Origin: Streptomyces sp. 549
Lineage (GTDB): Bacteria > Actinomycetota > Actinomycetes > Streptomycetales > Streptomycetaceae
Assembly: GCF_030124175.1 (NCBI RefSeq)
Contig: NZ_JASKMT010000010.1
Coordinates: 62,001-126,000 of the forward strand
DNA length: 64,000 nt
Reading direction: 5' to 3'
Below are positions 1 through 7,719 of the stretch, piece after piece; positions within the stretch are counted from its first letter, which is position 1; every line of letters starts with the position of its first letter. The position numbers were made by a program, and so were the translations under genes. Under the pieces are notes generated by a model. That model was not told the origin of the DNA. It saw only the letters and a list, made by a program, of their open reading frames with translations, and made no database searches.

Positions 1-266
1 CCCCAGGCGAAGTCGAGGATGTTCCACTCGGCGGTCATCCCGCGCAGGACCGTCTCCCACAGGTGGTGGTGGGTATCGACGAAGCCCGGCAGGACGTACG
101 TACCGGCCGCATCGACGACCCGGGCCGTCTCCGGCGTGCCACTGATCTCCGGGGTGATCCGGGTGATCGTCCCGTTCTCGATCAGGACGTCGGCGCGGAG
201 CATGCGGCCGTCGCGCGGGGCGCCGACCAGCACGGTGCCACCCCTGATCAGCGTGGTTGAAGTCAT
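1..266 (-). CDS. Amidohydrolase family protein (N-terminal part, runs off left edge)
   Basis: The first 88 residues are present; the rest lies left of the window. The start ATG is at 266. The N-terminal beta-sandwich stretch (ADVLIENGTITRITPEISG) is followed by GxVDTHHHLWETVLRGMTAEW. The HxH within THHH is the first metal-binding pair of the amidohydrolase superfamily, and the context resembles the TRZ/ATZ, guanine- or cytosine-deaminase branch. The substrate cannot be told from this fragment. It is transcribed away from a TetR-type gene across a 117-bp gap that carries an inverted repeat, so control by that regulator is likely. Confidence 0.85.
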   Translation of the reverse strand, partial: MTSTTLIRGGTVLVGAPRDGRMLRADVLIENGTITRITPEISGTPETARVVDAAGTYVLPGFVDTHHHLWETVLRGMTAEWNILDFAW

Positions 267-315
267 GACTGTGCCTCCCTGGCAAAGGGCTGGGTGAACC
301 GTCGATGTGAATGTC

Positions 316-345
316 TTTAACATCACCGTAGCTGGTAATGTTAAA
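316..345. promoter_or_regulatory. Inverted repeat between amidohydrolase and TetR gene, candidate operator
   Basis: TTTAACAT (316-323) and ATGTTAAA (338-345) are perfect 8-bp inverted arms separated by 14 bp. A further half-like AACATT lies at 352-357. The AT-rich arms stand out in this GC-rich DNA and lie between two divergent starts (266 and 384), where a TetR autoregulatory site is expected. Confidence 0.55.
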
Positions 346-383
346 AGCCTCAACATTGGCAGAGGGTGGAGAGGAGGACGCAG

Positions 384-1025
384 ATGGCAGGGAAGCGGAC
401 GGCCACCGGCCGCAAGGAACGGGGAGGCGAGGGTGGACAACGTTCCTACCACCACGGCGACCTGCGCCGCGCCATCATGAACGCCGTCCTCGAACTCGTC
501 CGCGAGCGCGGGTTGAACGGCTTCACCCTCTCCGAAGCGGCCCGCCGCGCCGGCGTCTCGGTCGCCGCCCCCTACCGGCACTTCGCGGACCGGGACGCAG
601 TGATCACCGCCGCCGCAACCGAGGGCTTCACCACCCTGGCGGACACTCTCGAGAAGGTCGTAGGCGCTCACGCCGATCATCCCGCGGCGCTCCCGGAGGA
701 GTTGAGCGCCGCCTACGTCGGCTTCGCCACCGCCTCACCGGCCCGCTTCATCCTGATCTTCGCCTCGGGCCTCGACAAGTCCCGCGACGCCCAGTTGCAG
801 GCCGCGGCCGACCGCACGTACCCGCCCCTGCTGGCAGCCGTCACCCACCTGCCCGCCGATCCAGAGGCAGCCGCGAGCCGCCTGTGGGCCATCGCTCACG
901 GCGTCGCCAACCTCGCAGTCAACGACCTCCTCGCCTCCCACTTCGCCACCGGCGAGGACGCGGAAGCCGTCGTCCGCTCCACCGTCCGTGACTGGGCCAC
1001 CGGTCTGACCGTCTCTCCCTCGTGA
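384..1025 (+). CDS. TetR/AcrR family transcriptional regulator
   Basis: This 213-residue protein has an N-terminal TetR helix-turn-helix: the stretch from SYHHGDLRRAIMNAVLELV through FTLSEAARRAGVSVAAPYRHFADRD covers helices 1-4 at about residues 22-76. The SYHHGDL opening and the APYRHF recognition helix are typical of the group with a TetR_C WHG-type ligand domain. The ATG at 384 is preferred to the GTG at 366 because GGAGG lies 8-12 bp upstream of it. The gene is divergent from the amidohydrolase and probably represses it, itself, or both. The ligand is unknown. Confidence 0.9.
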   Translation: MAGKRTATGRKERGGEGGQRSYHHGDLRRAIMNAVLELVRERGLNGFTLSEAARRAGVSVAAPYRHFADRDAVITAAATEGFTTLADTLEKVVGAHADHPAALPEELSAAYVGFATASPARFILIFASGLDKSRDAQLQAAADRTYPPLLAAVTHLPADPEAAASRLWAIAHGVANLAVNDLLASHFATGEDAEAVVRSTVRDWATGLTVSPS

Positions 1026-1055
1026 CGGGCGACCGGCTCGCACGGGCCTCAGTGA

Positions 1056-1287
1056 AACCTCTGCGCAGGGCATCGCTACGAGCTGGGTCCTCAACGCCCC
1101 CGAGCCGCTCAGCAGCGACTTCAAGTACTACTCCAGTAACCAGCTCGACGAGGTCCGTCGGGTGTGGAGGAAGTTCAAGGCGCTCCCGGGGGACGAACAA
1201 CGCTCACTGATCACCAGGATGCACCGTGGCGCGGTCGCCTGCGAGGGCGACCCCTTCGCCGCGCTGGGCGGCGAGGCCGTGAGGTGA
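1056..1287 (+). pseudogene. Unrecognised gene remnant (C-terminal fragment without a start)
   Basis: One frame reads through GIATSWVLNAPEPLSS, then DEVRRVWRKFKALPGDEQ, and ends at TGA 1285-1287. Its composition looks like real Streptomyces coding sequence, but there is no plausible start or ribosome site. Followed upstream, the frame runs into the end of the TetR gene. I read it as the 3' end of a gene whose front was lost. The family is not recognised. Confidence 0.4.
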
Positions 1288-1320
1288 GATGGCTGATCGT
1301 GTACACGCCTGCCGATTCGC

Positions 1321-1548
1321 CTTCTGCTCAGGCGGCCGCTGGACCGTCGAGGCCCCGAACCACGTCAGGGACGTCACCTTCACCGAGGACGCCTCCCAGC
1401 TGCGGACGGAAACGCGCCCCGAGCAACGGCCAACTGTAGAAACCTCGCGATCGGAGCCTTCCGCCTCGCCGGCATCCGCAACGTCGCGCCGGACTCCGAC
1501 GGGCAGCCCGAGACCACACCCGACCCCTCGCCCTCCTCGGCCACACAT
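1321..1548 (+). pseudogene. Transposase C-terminal relic, frameshifted (ISAs1-like)
   Basis: Two overlapping frames together rebuild the C-terminal signature of a common Streptomyces transposase. Frame one gives GRWTVEAPNHVRDVTFTEDA followed by SQLRT. After a frameshift near 1405 the next frame gives GNAPRATANCRNLAIG and then AFRLAGIRNVA. The family pattern is HHVRDVTFxEDAsxlRTGxAPRAMAxxRNLaIGxlRLaG, as I recall it from ISAs1-type DDE transposases. Everything upstream of this C-terminus, including the catalytic core, is missing. It is a dead fragment, and no terminal inverted repeats were found. Confidence 0.65.
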
Positions 1549-1639
1549 GATCAAAACGGACGACACTGAACCACGCCGCTATATGCTCACCTCGTGCCGA
1601 AAGCTGGCAGCGGGGTGCGGCGCCATCAACGGTCTGCTT

Positions 1640-1676
1640 GGGGAGCGGGGGACCGGCTCGCGAGCCGAAACTCCCC
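1640..1676. repeat. Nested inverted repeat in the 1.55-1.77 kb gene-free stretch
   Basis: GGCTCGCGAGCC (1655-1666) is a perfect 12-bp palindrome, flanked by GGGGAG (1640-1645) and CTCCCC (1671-1676). It lies between the transposase relic and the HipA-like gene and could be a terminator-like hairpin or an old element end. I see no coding signal in the rest of 1549-1774. Confidence 0.3.
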
Positions 1677-1774
1677 GGATTCTCCCCAGCGCCGGTGACC
1701 GGTGATTCCTGCCTCCACGCCCCGGAGAAGTCGTCCGTGGATTATAAGGTTGAAGAGATAGGTGGCCTGGGAAA

Positions 1775-2593
1775 GTGCTGAGAGAGGTCGCCGCGACCCG
1801 CTACGTCACGCCCCTGCGGGAGGGCGGCTCGCTGCCGGGCATCGTCGAGGGTGACGACCTGGGCACCTACGTCATGAAGTTCACCGGTGCGGGGCAGGGC
1901 CGCAAGACGCTGGTGGCGGAGGTGGTCTGCGGGCGGCTCGCCCAGCGGCTGGGTCTGCGCGTGCCGGAGCTGGTGCGGATGCAGCTCGACCCGGTCATCG
2001 GTCTGGCGGAGCCTGACGAGGAGGTGCAGCAGCTGCTGAAGGCCAGCGGCGGGCTCAACCTCGGCATGGACTTCCTGCCCGGCTCCCTCGGCTTCGACCC
2101 GCTCGCCTACCAGGTGGCTGCGGCGGAGGCGGGCCGGGTGGTCTGGTTCGACGCCCTGGTGGGGAACGTGGACCGCTCCTGGCGCAACCCCAACCTGCTG
2201 GTGTGGCACGGAGACCTGTGGCTCATCGACCACGGCGCCACCATGATCTGGCACCACAACTGGCCGGCCGCAGCCCAGGCGGCGGAGAAGCCCTACGACG
2301 CGTCCGATCACGTCCTGGCGCCGTTCGCCCCGGACCTCGCAGCGGCCGCCTCCGACCTCGCGCCGCTCGTGACCGCGGACCTGGTGGCCGCGTGCGCGGC
2401 TGACGTGCCCGACGAATGGCTCGCCGACGAGCCCGGCTTCGCCTCGCCGGACGAGGTCCGCGCGGTGTACGTCGAGGTGCTCACGGCACGCGCCCGCACG
2501 GTCGGCTCGCGCATCACGGTCGGCGCGCCCTCCTCGGACGGACCGTCCCGGGCACCGGGCTGGCTGACCGGTCTGAAAGGACCACGCCGATGA
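1775..2593 (+). CDS. HipA-like kinase (HipA_2 type)
   Basis: This 272-residue protein resembles a short HipA-type kinase. YVMKF contributes a candidate ATP-binding Lys35. GNVDRSWRNPN supplies a catalytic-loop Asp133 with Asn138/Asn140, equivalent to HipA's DRxxxN. WLIDHG carries the metal-binding Asp152. The N-terminal subdomain of classical HipA and a HipB antitoxin are both absent. The start is GTG 1775; its ribosome site is poor. The stop overlaps the next gene's start by four bases (ATGA), so the two are translationally coupled. From family knowledge HipA proteins phosphorylate Ser/Thr residues of targets such as tRNA synthetases; the target here is unknown. Confidence 0.82.
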   Translation: MLREVAATRYVTPLREGGSLPGIVEGDDLGTYVMKFTGAGQGRKTLVAEVVCGRLAQRLGLRVPELVRMQLDPVIGLAEPDEEVQQLLKASGGLNLGMDFLPGSLGFDPLAYQVAAAEAGRVVWFDALVGNVDRSWRNPNLLVWHGDLWLIDHGATMIWHHNWPAAAQAAEKPYDASDHVLAPFAPDLAAAASDLAPLVTADLVAACAADVPDEWLADEPGFASPDEVRAVYVEVLTARARTVGSRITVGAPSSDGPSRAPGWLTGLKGPRR

Positions 2594-3012
2594 CCGACGC
2601 GACCCCCACCCCCGACGCGACCCCCACGCCCCCCGTCCGTGACGTCTTCGAGTACGCCCTGCTGCGCGTGGTGCCCCGGGTGGAGCGCGGCGAGTGCATC
2701 AACGCGGGCGTGCTGGTCTACTGCCGGGCGCGTTCGGTGGTGGTGGCGCGAACCCACCTGGACGAGGCGCGCCTGCTGGCGCTCGACCCCGGCGCGGACG
2801 TCCCCGGGGTGCGCGCCGCCCTGAACGCGGTCGGCGGTGTCTGCCGTGGCGGTGCGGACGCCGGCCAGGCCGCCGGTGACGACGCGGGACGGCGTTTCCG
2901 CTGGCTGATCGCGCCGCGGAGCACGGTCGTGCAGCCCGGGCCCGTGCACACCGGGCTGACCTGCGACCCGGTCGCCGAGGCCGACCGGCTCCTGGATCTG
3001 CTCGTCAGGTAA
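2590..3012 (+). CDS. DUF3037 family protein
   Basis: This 140-residue protein starts at ATG 2590, inside the stop of the HipA-like gene. After a Pro/Thr-rich lead, FEYALLRVVPRVERGECINAGV matches the start of DUF3037, and the acidic LVYCRARSVVVARTHLDEARL segment follows. The biochemical function of DUF3037 is not established. As I recall it is repeatedly found beside HipA-like kinases, so a partner, regulator or substrate role for the upstream kinase is a fair inference. There is no signal peptide or membrane segment. Confidence 0.8.
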   Translation: MTDATPTPDATPTPPVRDVFEYALLRVVPRVERGECINAGVLVYCRARSVVVARTHLDEARLLALDPGADVPGVRAALNAVGGVCRGGADAGQAAGDDAGRRFRWLIAPRSTVVQPGPVHTGLTCDPVAEADRLLDLLVR

Positions 3013-3146
3013 GGGCGTCGGCCCAGGCTGGGAGCGCCGGCCCGCACGGCCCGGCCGGAGTCCGCCCCGCCGCGCCGCGCTCGGGCATGGTCCGGTCCGG
3101 CACCGGTGTGTGCTTCGCCACGTGGGGCCGGTGGGCGCGGGTGCCG

Positions 3147-3175
3147 TTGACAGCGGTCGGCCTGGCTTCTAGCGT
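3147..3175 (+). promoter_or_regulatory. HrdB-type promoter for the SDR pair
   Basis: A consensus TTGACA (-35, 3147-3152), a 17-bp spacer and TAGCGT (-10, 3170-3175) place the start of transcription near 3182, about 50 bp before the first dehydrogenase start at 3234. Confidence 0.7.
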
Positions 3176-3190
3176 CACGTCTGCCGTGGC

Positions 3191-3210
3191 TACTAAGCGG
3201 TTGCTCACCA
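3191..3210. promoter_or_regulatory. Possible operator in the SDR leader
   Basis: TACTAAGCGGTTGCTCACCA sits just after the predicted transcription start. Its core AGC-ggtt-GCT (3196-3205) is an imperfect dyad. Similar ctaagcgcttgctca-like motifs precede Streptomyces fatty-acid and acyl-CoA genes. That comparison is from memory and the site is only a candidate. Confidence 0.3.
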
Positions 3211-3233
3211 CTTCGAGGGCGAGGAGATCCAGC

Positions 3234-3995
3234 ATGTCCACCACCGAGCAGCGCGTCGCGATCGTGACGGGCGGGGCCCGAGGCATCGGGGCGGCCACCG
3301 CCTTGCGGCTGGCCGAGGAGGGCCGTGCCGTCGCCGTGCTCGACCTCGACGAAGCGGCCTGCAAGGAGACCGTCGAGAAGATCACCGCTGCGGGCGGGCG
3401 GGCCCTCGCGGTCGGTTGCGACGTCTCGGACGCCGAGCAGGTGACGGCCGCGGTCGCGCGGGTCGCCGAGGAACTGGGCGCGCCCACCATCCTGGTCAAC
3501 AACGCCGGTGTGCTCCGCGACAACCTGTTGTTCAAGATGAGCGAGTCCGACTGGGACATGGTCATGAACGTGCACCTGCGCGGTGCGTTCCTGATGTCCC
3601 GCGCCTGCCAGAAGCACATGGTGGACGCCGGCTTCGGCCGGATCGTCAACCTCTCGTCGAGTTCCGCGTTGGGCAACCGGGGCCAGGCCAACTACTCGGC
3701 CGCGAAGGCCGGCCTGCAGGGCCTGACGAAGACGCTCGCCAAGGAGCTCGGCAAGTTCTCCATCACCGCCAACGCCGTCGCCCCCGGTTTCATCGCCACC
3801 GACATGACCGCGGCGACCGCGGCCAGGGTCGGCATGGACTTCGACGACTTCCAGACGGCCGCCGCCAGCCAGATCCCGGTGCAGCGCGTCGGGCGGCCGG
3901 AGGACGTGGCAGGCGCCATCGCCTACTTCACCGGTGACGCGGCCGGATTCGTGTCCGGGCAGGTCCTGTACGTGGCCGGCGGGCCGCTCGACTGA
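3234..3995 (+). CDS. SDR family oxidoreductase, FabG-like 3-oxoacyl reductase
   Basis: This 253-residue classical short-chain dehydrogenase has the cofactor motif TGGARGIG (about residues 11-18), NNAG at about 88-91, catalytic Ser in NLSSSSALG and the YSAAK Tyr-Lys pair near 160. The family reduces 3-ketoacyl thioesters or secondary alcohols with NAD(P)H. FabG is the closest label, but the substrate is not proven. The ATG at 3234 is preceded by GAGGAG at a good distance. It is followed 14 bp later by a second SDR, so the two form an operon from the promoter at 3147-3175. Confidence 0.88.
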   Translation: MSTTEQRVAIVTGGARGIGAATALRLAEEGRAVAVLDLDEAACKETVEKITAAGGRALAVGCDVSDAEQVTAAVARVAEELGAPTILVNNAGVLRDNLLFKMSESDWDMVMNVHLRGAFLMSRACQKHMVDAGFGRIVNLSSSSALGNRGQANYSAAKAGLQGLTKTLAKELGKFSITANAVAPGFIATDMTAATAARVGMDFDDFQTAAASQIPVQRVGRPEDVAGAIAYFTGDAAGFVSGQVLYVAGGPLD

Positions 3996-4009
3996 GGAAA
4001 GAGACAGAC

Positions 4010-4765
4010 ATGGCAGTCAAGGACAGCGGACAGGTCGCCCTGGTCACGGGCGGCAGCCGGGGTATCGGCTTCGGCATCGCCGAGGCGCTGGTGGCCCGCG
4101 GCGACAAGGTGTGCATCACCGGCCGCAGCGAGGAGTCGCTGAAGGAGGCCGTGGACCGGCTCGGCCCGGACCGGGCCATGGCCGTCGCCGGCAAGGCGCA
4201 CGACGAGGCGCACCGCGCCGACGTGGTCGAGCAGGTCATGGCGGCCTGGGGCCGGGTGGACCACCTGGTGAACAACGCCGGCACCAACCCGGTCTTCGGC
4301 CCGATCGCCGAACTCGACCTCGCGGTGGCGCGCAAGGTGTTCGAGACGAACGTGCTCTCCGCGCTCGGCTTCGCACAGCTCACCTGGGCCGCGTGGCAGC
4401 GCGAGAACGGCGGCACGATCGTCAACATCGCCTCGGTCGCGGGTGTCTCCGCGTCGCCGTTCGTCGGCGCCTACGGCATCAGCAAGGCGGCGATGGTCAA
4501 CCTGACTCTGCAACTCGCGCACGAGATGTCGCCGGGCGTGCGGGTCAACGCCATCGCCCCCGCCGTGGTCAAGACCAAGTTCGCCGCCGCCCTGTACGAG
4601 GGGCGGGAGGAGGAGGCCGTCAAGGGCTACCCGCTGGGGCGCCTCGGAGTGCCCGAGGACATCGGGGGAGCGGCGGCGTTCCTCACCTCCGACGCCGCCG
4701 GCTGGATGACGGGCCAGACACTGGTCATCGACGGCGGCCTCTTCCTGAACGCGGGGGTGGCCTGA
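4010..4765 (+). CDS. SDR family oxidoreductase
   Basis: This 251-residue classical SDR has TGGSRGIG near residues 14-21, NNAG at about 92-95, catalytic Ser in NIASVAGVSAS and YGISK near 155. The C-terminal VIDGGLFLNAGVA is usual for the FabG branch. It lies 14 bp after the first SDR and is almost certainly co-transcribed with it. Two adjacent SDRs behind one promoter suggest successive oxidation/reduction steps on an acyl or hydroxyacyl substrate, but no other pathway gene is next to them. Two strong hairpins follow and probably end the transcript. Confidence 0.88.
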   Translation: MAVKDSGQVALVTGGSRGIGFGIAEALVARGDKVCITGRSEESLKEAVDRLGPDRAMAVAGKAHDEAHRADVVEQVMAAWGRVDHLVNNAGTNPVFGPIAELDLAVARKVFETNVLSALGFAQLTWAAWQRENGGTIVNIASVAGVSASPFVGAYGISKAAMVNLTLQLAHEMSPGVRVNAIAPAVVKTKFAAALYEGREEEAVKGYPLGRLGVPEDIGGAAAFLTSDAAGWMTGQTLVIDGGLFLNAGVA

Positions 4766-4809
4766 CCGCGGGCCTCACCCGAGGGAACCGCGAGGCATGA
4801 GACCGGCGT

Positions 4810-4857
4810 GCGTGCGACGTGCGCCCGGCCCGGGCGGCGGCCCGGGCTGTCGCACGC
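4810..4857. terminator. Large GC hairpin after the SDR operon
   Basis: GCGTGCGAC (4810-4818) and GTCGCACGC (4849-4857) are perfect arms enclosing further CCCGGGC-type complementary sequence. There is no U-tract, as is usual for Streptomyces terminators. Confidence 0.65.
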
Positions 4858-4867
4858 CAGGGCGGAG

Positions 4868-4897
4868 GCGGGCACCGGCTGGACCGCCGGTGCCCGC
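4868..4897. terminator. Second hairpin after the SDR operon
   Basis: GCGGGCACCGG (4868-4878) pairs perfectly with CCGGTGCCCGC (4887-4897) around an 8-nt loop. It is the second of two back-to-back terminator-like stems. From here to 5297 I see no gene; only the promoter region of the next gene is expected. Confidence 0.6.
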
Positions 4898-5297
4898 TTG
4901 GCGCATGCCCGTGACCGCCGTGCGCCCGGCCAGGACGCCGCATCCTCCGGCCTCCGCCCGCCCCTGCACGTCTTCGGAGGCCCGCTCGGCTGCCGGATGG
5001 ACTGGACCATCCGGCCTGCGCACGGGCGTCGTACCTGGTCGCGGGCGATCCGGGCCCGAGTGGGCAAGTTGGTGCAGTACTGGTAGCCGCAGATGATTGA
5101 CAGGTGGTTGAGCCGTCCATGAAGCTCAGGCCAAGTGCTGCGGTAAGGTCTGCGCATCGTAGGCCTGTGGGGCCCACTCGCGGCACCGATGTGCTCAGTG
5201 TGGCGTCCGGACGGGTGGAACGGTTTCCGCCAGACCTGAAACACAACTCCCCCGCAGTGCGTCATTCAGTGGCCCCCGCCGATCGAGGAGCGTGCAC

Positions 5298-6881
5298 GTG
5301 TTCAGCCGGATAAGGCTTCTGAGGAGCATCGCGGTGGTGTCCGCCGTGGCAGTGGTCGCCGGATGCGGCTCGCTGACCGGGGACGGCGGGGACGCCGACG
5401 AGGTCATCGTTGTCGGCACGACCAGTGCGCCCAGCGTGCTCGACCCCGCCGGTGCCTGGGACGGCTCGTGGGAGCTGTACCGCAACATCTACCAGTCGCT
5501 CCTGAACTTCCCCAACTCCAGCGGCACACCGGAACCGGACGCCGCGAAGAACTGCGGGTTCACCGACAACGCCAGCCAGGTCTACCGCTGCACGCTGAAG
5601 GAGGGCCTCAAGTTCTCCAACGGCAACAAGCTCGACGCGGCCGCGGTCAAGTTCTCGGTCGAGCGCACCCTCAAGATCAACGCCGCCACGGGCCCGGCCC
5701 AGCTCCTGGAGAGTCTGGACCGCGTCGAGACCAGCGGTGACGACACGGTCGTCTTCCACCTGAAGAAGCCGAACGCCACCTTCCCCCTGGTCCTGGCCAC
5801 CCCGGCGGCGTCCATCGTCGACCCGGCCAGCTACCCCGCGGACAAGCTCCGCGACAAGGACGGCATCACCGGTTCCGGCCCGTACCGGCTGAACGGCTAC
5901 GACGCGGGCAAGCAGGCCGAACTGGTCAAGAACGACGAGTACCGCGGCGCCGCGAAGCTGAAGAACAACGCGGTCACCATCCGCTACTTCAAGGACTCCG
6001 CGCGGCTGGTGAAGGCCATCGAGGACGGCGATGTCGACCTCAGCTTCCGCGGCCTCACCCCCGAGCAGATCACGACCCTGGAGAACGCCAAGAACAAGGA
6101 CTCCAAGATCAAGCTCAACGAGGCCACCGGCACCGAGATCCGCTACCTGGTCTTCAACCCGGACGACCCGTCGGTCGAGGACCCGGCGGTGCGCGAGGCC
6201 ATCGCGCAGCTCATCGACCGCAAGGCGCTGGTGCGCGAGGTCTACCAGCGCACCGCGGAACCGCTGTACTCGATGGTGCCGGGCGGCATCACCGGTCACA
6301 CCAGCGCGTTCTACGACAAGTACGGCGAGCCCAGCCAGCGCAAGGCGAAGTCGATCCTGACCTCGGCGGGCATCACCGACCCGGTGGAGCTCACCCTCTG
6401 GTACACCACCGACCGCTACGGCGCCACGACCAAGGCCGAGTTCGAGGAGATCCGGCGGCAGCTCAACGGGTCCGGCCTGTTCCGGGTCACCATCGAGGGC
6501 CGCGAGTGGAACGAGTTCCAGCAGGCGTACCAGAAGGGCGAGTACCCGGTCTTCGGCCGCGGCTGGTTCCCCGACTTCCCCGACGCCGACAACTACATCG
6601 GTCCGTTCGTCGGCAAGCACAACGCCCTGGGCATCCCCTACGAGGACGCCGAACTGACGGGCCAGATCCTGCCCGCCTCCCGCCAGCAGAGCGACCGTGC
6701 CGCGGCCGGCAGCTCCCTCAAGGAGGCCCAGCGCATCCTCGCCGAGGACGCCCGCCTGCTGCCGCTGTGGCAGGGCCGGGTGTACATCGCGGCGCACGAG
6801 GAGATCGCGGGCGTGGAGTGGGCCATCGACGCCTCGACCATCATGCGGATGTGGGAACTGCACCGGAAGTCCAGCTGGTAG
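5298..6881 (+). CDS. ABC transporter substrate-binding lipoprotein, family 5 (oligopeptide type)
   Basis: This is a secreted lipoprotein of 527 residues. The leader RIRLLRSIAVVSAVAVVAGC ends in the lipobox VAGC, so it should be anchored to the outer face of the membrane. The mature part has SBP_bac_5 features, including SVLDPAGAWDGSWELYRNIYQ, the KFSNGNKLDAAAVKFSVER segment and RLLPLWQGR. The family captures peptides, nickel or other solutes for ABC importers, but no permease or ATPase gene is adjacent, so the partner must be elsewhere. GTG 5298 is preferred to GTG 5292 because GAGGAG (5285-5290) then lies 7 bp upstream. Confidence 0.88.
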   Translation: MFSRIRLLRSIAVVSAVAVVAGCGSLTGDGGDADEVIVVGTTSAPSVLDPAGAWDGSWELYRNIYQSLLNFPNSSGTPEPDAAKNCGFTDNASQVYRCTLKEGLKFSNGNKLDAAAVKFSVERTLKINAATGPAQLLESLDRVETSGDDTVVFHLKKPNATFPLVLATPAASIVDPASYPADKLRDKDGITGSGPYRLNGYDAGKQAELVKNDEYRGAAKLKNNAVTIRYFKDSARLVKAIEDGDVDLSFRGLTPEQITTLENAKNKDSKIKLNEATGTEIRYLVFNPDDPSVEDPAVREAIAQLIDRKALVREVYQRTAEPLYSMVPGGITGHTSAFYDKYGEPSQRKAKSILTSAGITDPVELTLWYTTDRYGATTKAEFEEIRRQLNGSGLFRVTIEGREWNEFQQAYQKGEYPVFGRGWFPDFPDADNYIGPFVGKHNALGIPYEDAELTGQILPASRQQSDRAAAGSSLKEAQRILAEDARLLPLWQGRVYIAAHEEIAGVEWAIDASTIMRMWELHRKSSW

Positions 6882-6962
6882 TACGTCTGTCAGTGGGCGC
6901 GGGTACGTTTCGACCAGTCACCGCGACCGGCCGGTGACGGCGCCCCTGCGGAGGTAGAAGAC

Positions 6963-7643
6963 GTGAACGGCACGCTGCCCGAGTCCTGGCTCGAAGTCCT
7001 CGGTGAGGAACTCCACCAGCCCTACTTCAAGGAACTCACCGAGTTCGTCGAGGAGGAGCGGGCACGCGGGCCGGTCTACCCGCCGCGGGACGAGGTCTTC
7101 GCAGCGCTGGAGGCCACGCCCTTCGACCGGGTCAAGGTCCTGGTGCTCGGCCAGGACCCCTACCACGGCGAAGGGCAGGGCCACGGGCTGTGCTTCTCGG
7201 TCCGGCCAGGGGTGCGGGTGCCGCCGTCGCTGCGCAACATCTTCAAGGAGATGAAGGACGACCTCGGCCACCCCGCGCCGGACAACGGTTCGCTGCTGCC
7301 CTGGGCCGAGCAGGGCGTGCTCCTGCTCAACGCGGTGCTCACGGTCCGCGCCGGCGAGGCCAACTCGCACAAGAACAAGGGCTGGGAACGGTTCACCGAC
7401 GCGGTCATCCGCGCGGTCGCCGACCGTCCCGACCCGGCGGTGTTCGTGCTGTGGGGCAACTACGCCCGCAAGAAGGCCAGGCTCATCGACACCGAGCGGC
7501 ACGCGGTGGTCGAGGGTGCGCACCCGTCGCCGCTGTCGGCGAAGCTCTTCCTCGGCTCCCGCCCCTTCAGCCGGATCAACGAGGCCGTCGCCGCCCAGGG
7601 CCACAGCCCCATCGACTGGCGGCTGCCGAACCTCGCGGAGTGA
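6963..7643 (+). CDS. ung: Uracil-DNA glycosylase
   Basis: This 226-residue family-1 UDG removes uracil from DNA as the first step of base-excision repair. The catalytic water-activating motif GQDPYHG (Asp65 in this numbering) and the C-terminal HPSPLSA loop (His near 189) are intact, as is the central LLLNAVLTV segment. Length matches E. coli Ung. The start GTG 6963 follows a GGAGG about 9 bp upstream. It appears to be a single gene. Confidence 0.97.
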   Translation: MNGTLPESWLEVLGEELHQPYFKELTEFVEEERARGPVYPPRDEVFAALEATPFDRVKVLVLGQDPYHGEGQGHGLCFSVRPGVRVPPSLRNIFKEMKDDLGHPAPDNGSLLPWAEQGVLLLNAVLTVRAGEANSHKNKGWERFTDAVIRAVADRPDPAVFVLWGNYARKKARLIDTERHAVVEGAHPSPLSAKLFLGSRPFSRINEAVAAQGHSPIDWRLPNLAE

Positions 7644-7719
7644 GTGCGCCTCAGCGGTGAACGTCCTACCGGGGGCTAGCGTCGGACGTCCACCCCGCAG
7701 GACACGCAGGAGGACCGCA

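Noticed and set aside
4898..5297. Possible small gene or RNA between the SDR terminators and the solute-binding protein
   Set aside because: Frames on both strands lack starts with ribosome sites and family resemblance. A TTGACA at 5097 has no convincing -10.
5262..6863. A 533-codon minus-strand frame opposite the solute-binding lipoprotein
   Set aside because: The plus strand encodes a lipobox and SBP_bac_5 features, while the minus frame has only Val/Gly/Leu-rich shadow sequence.
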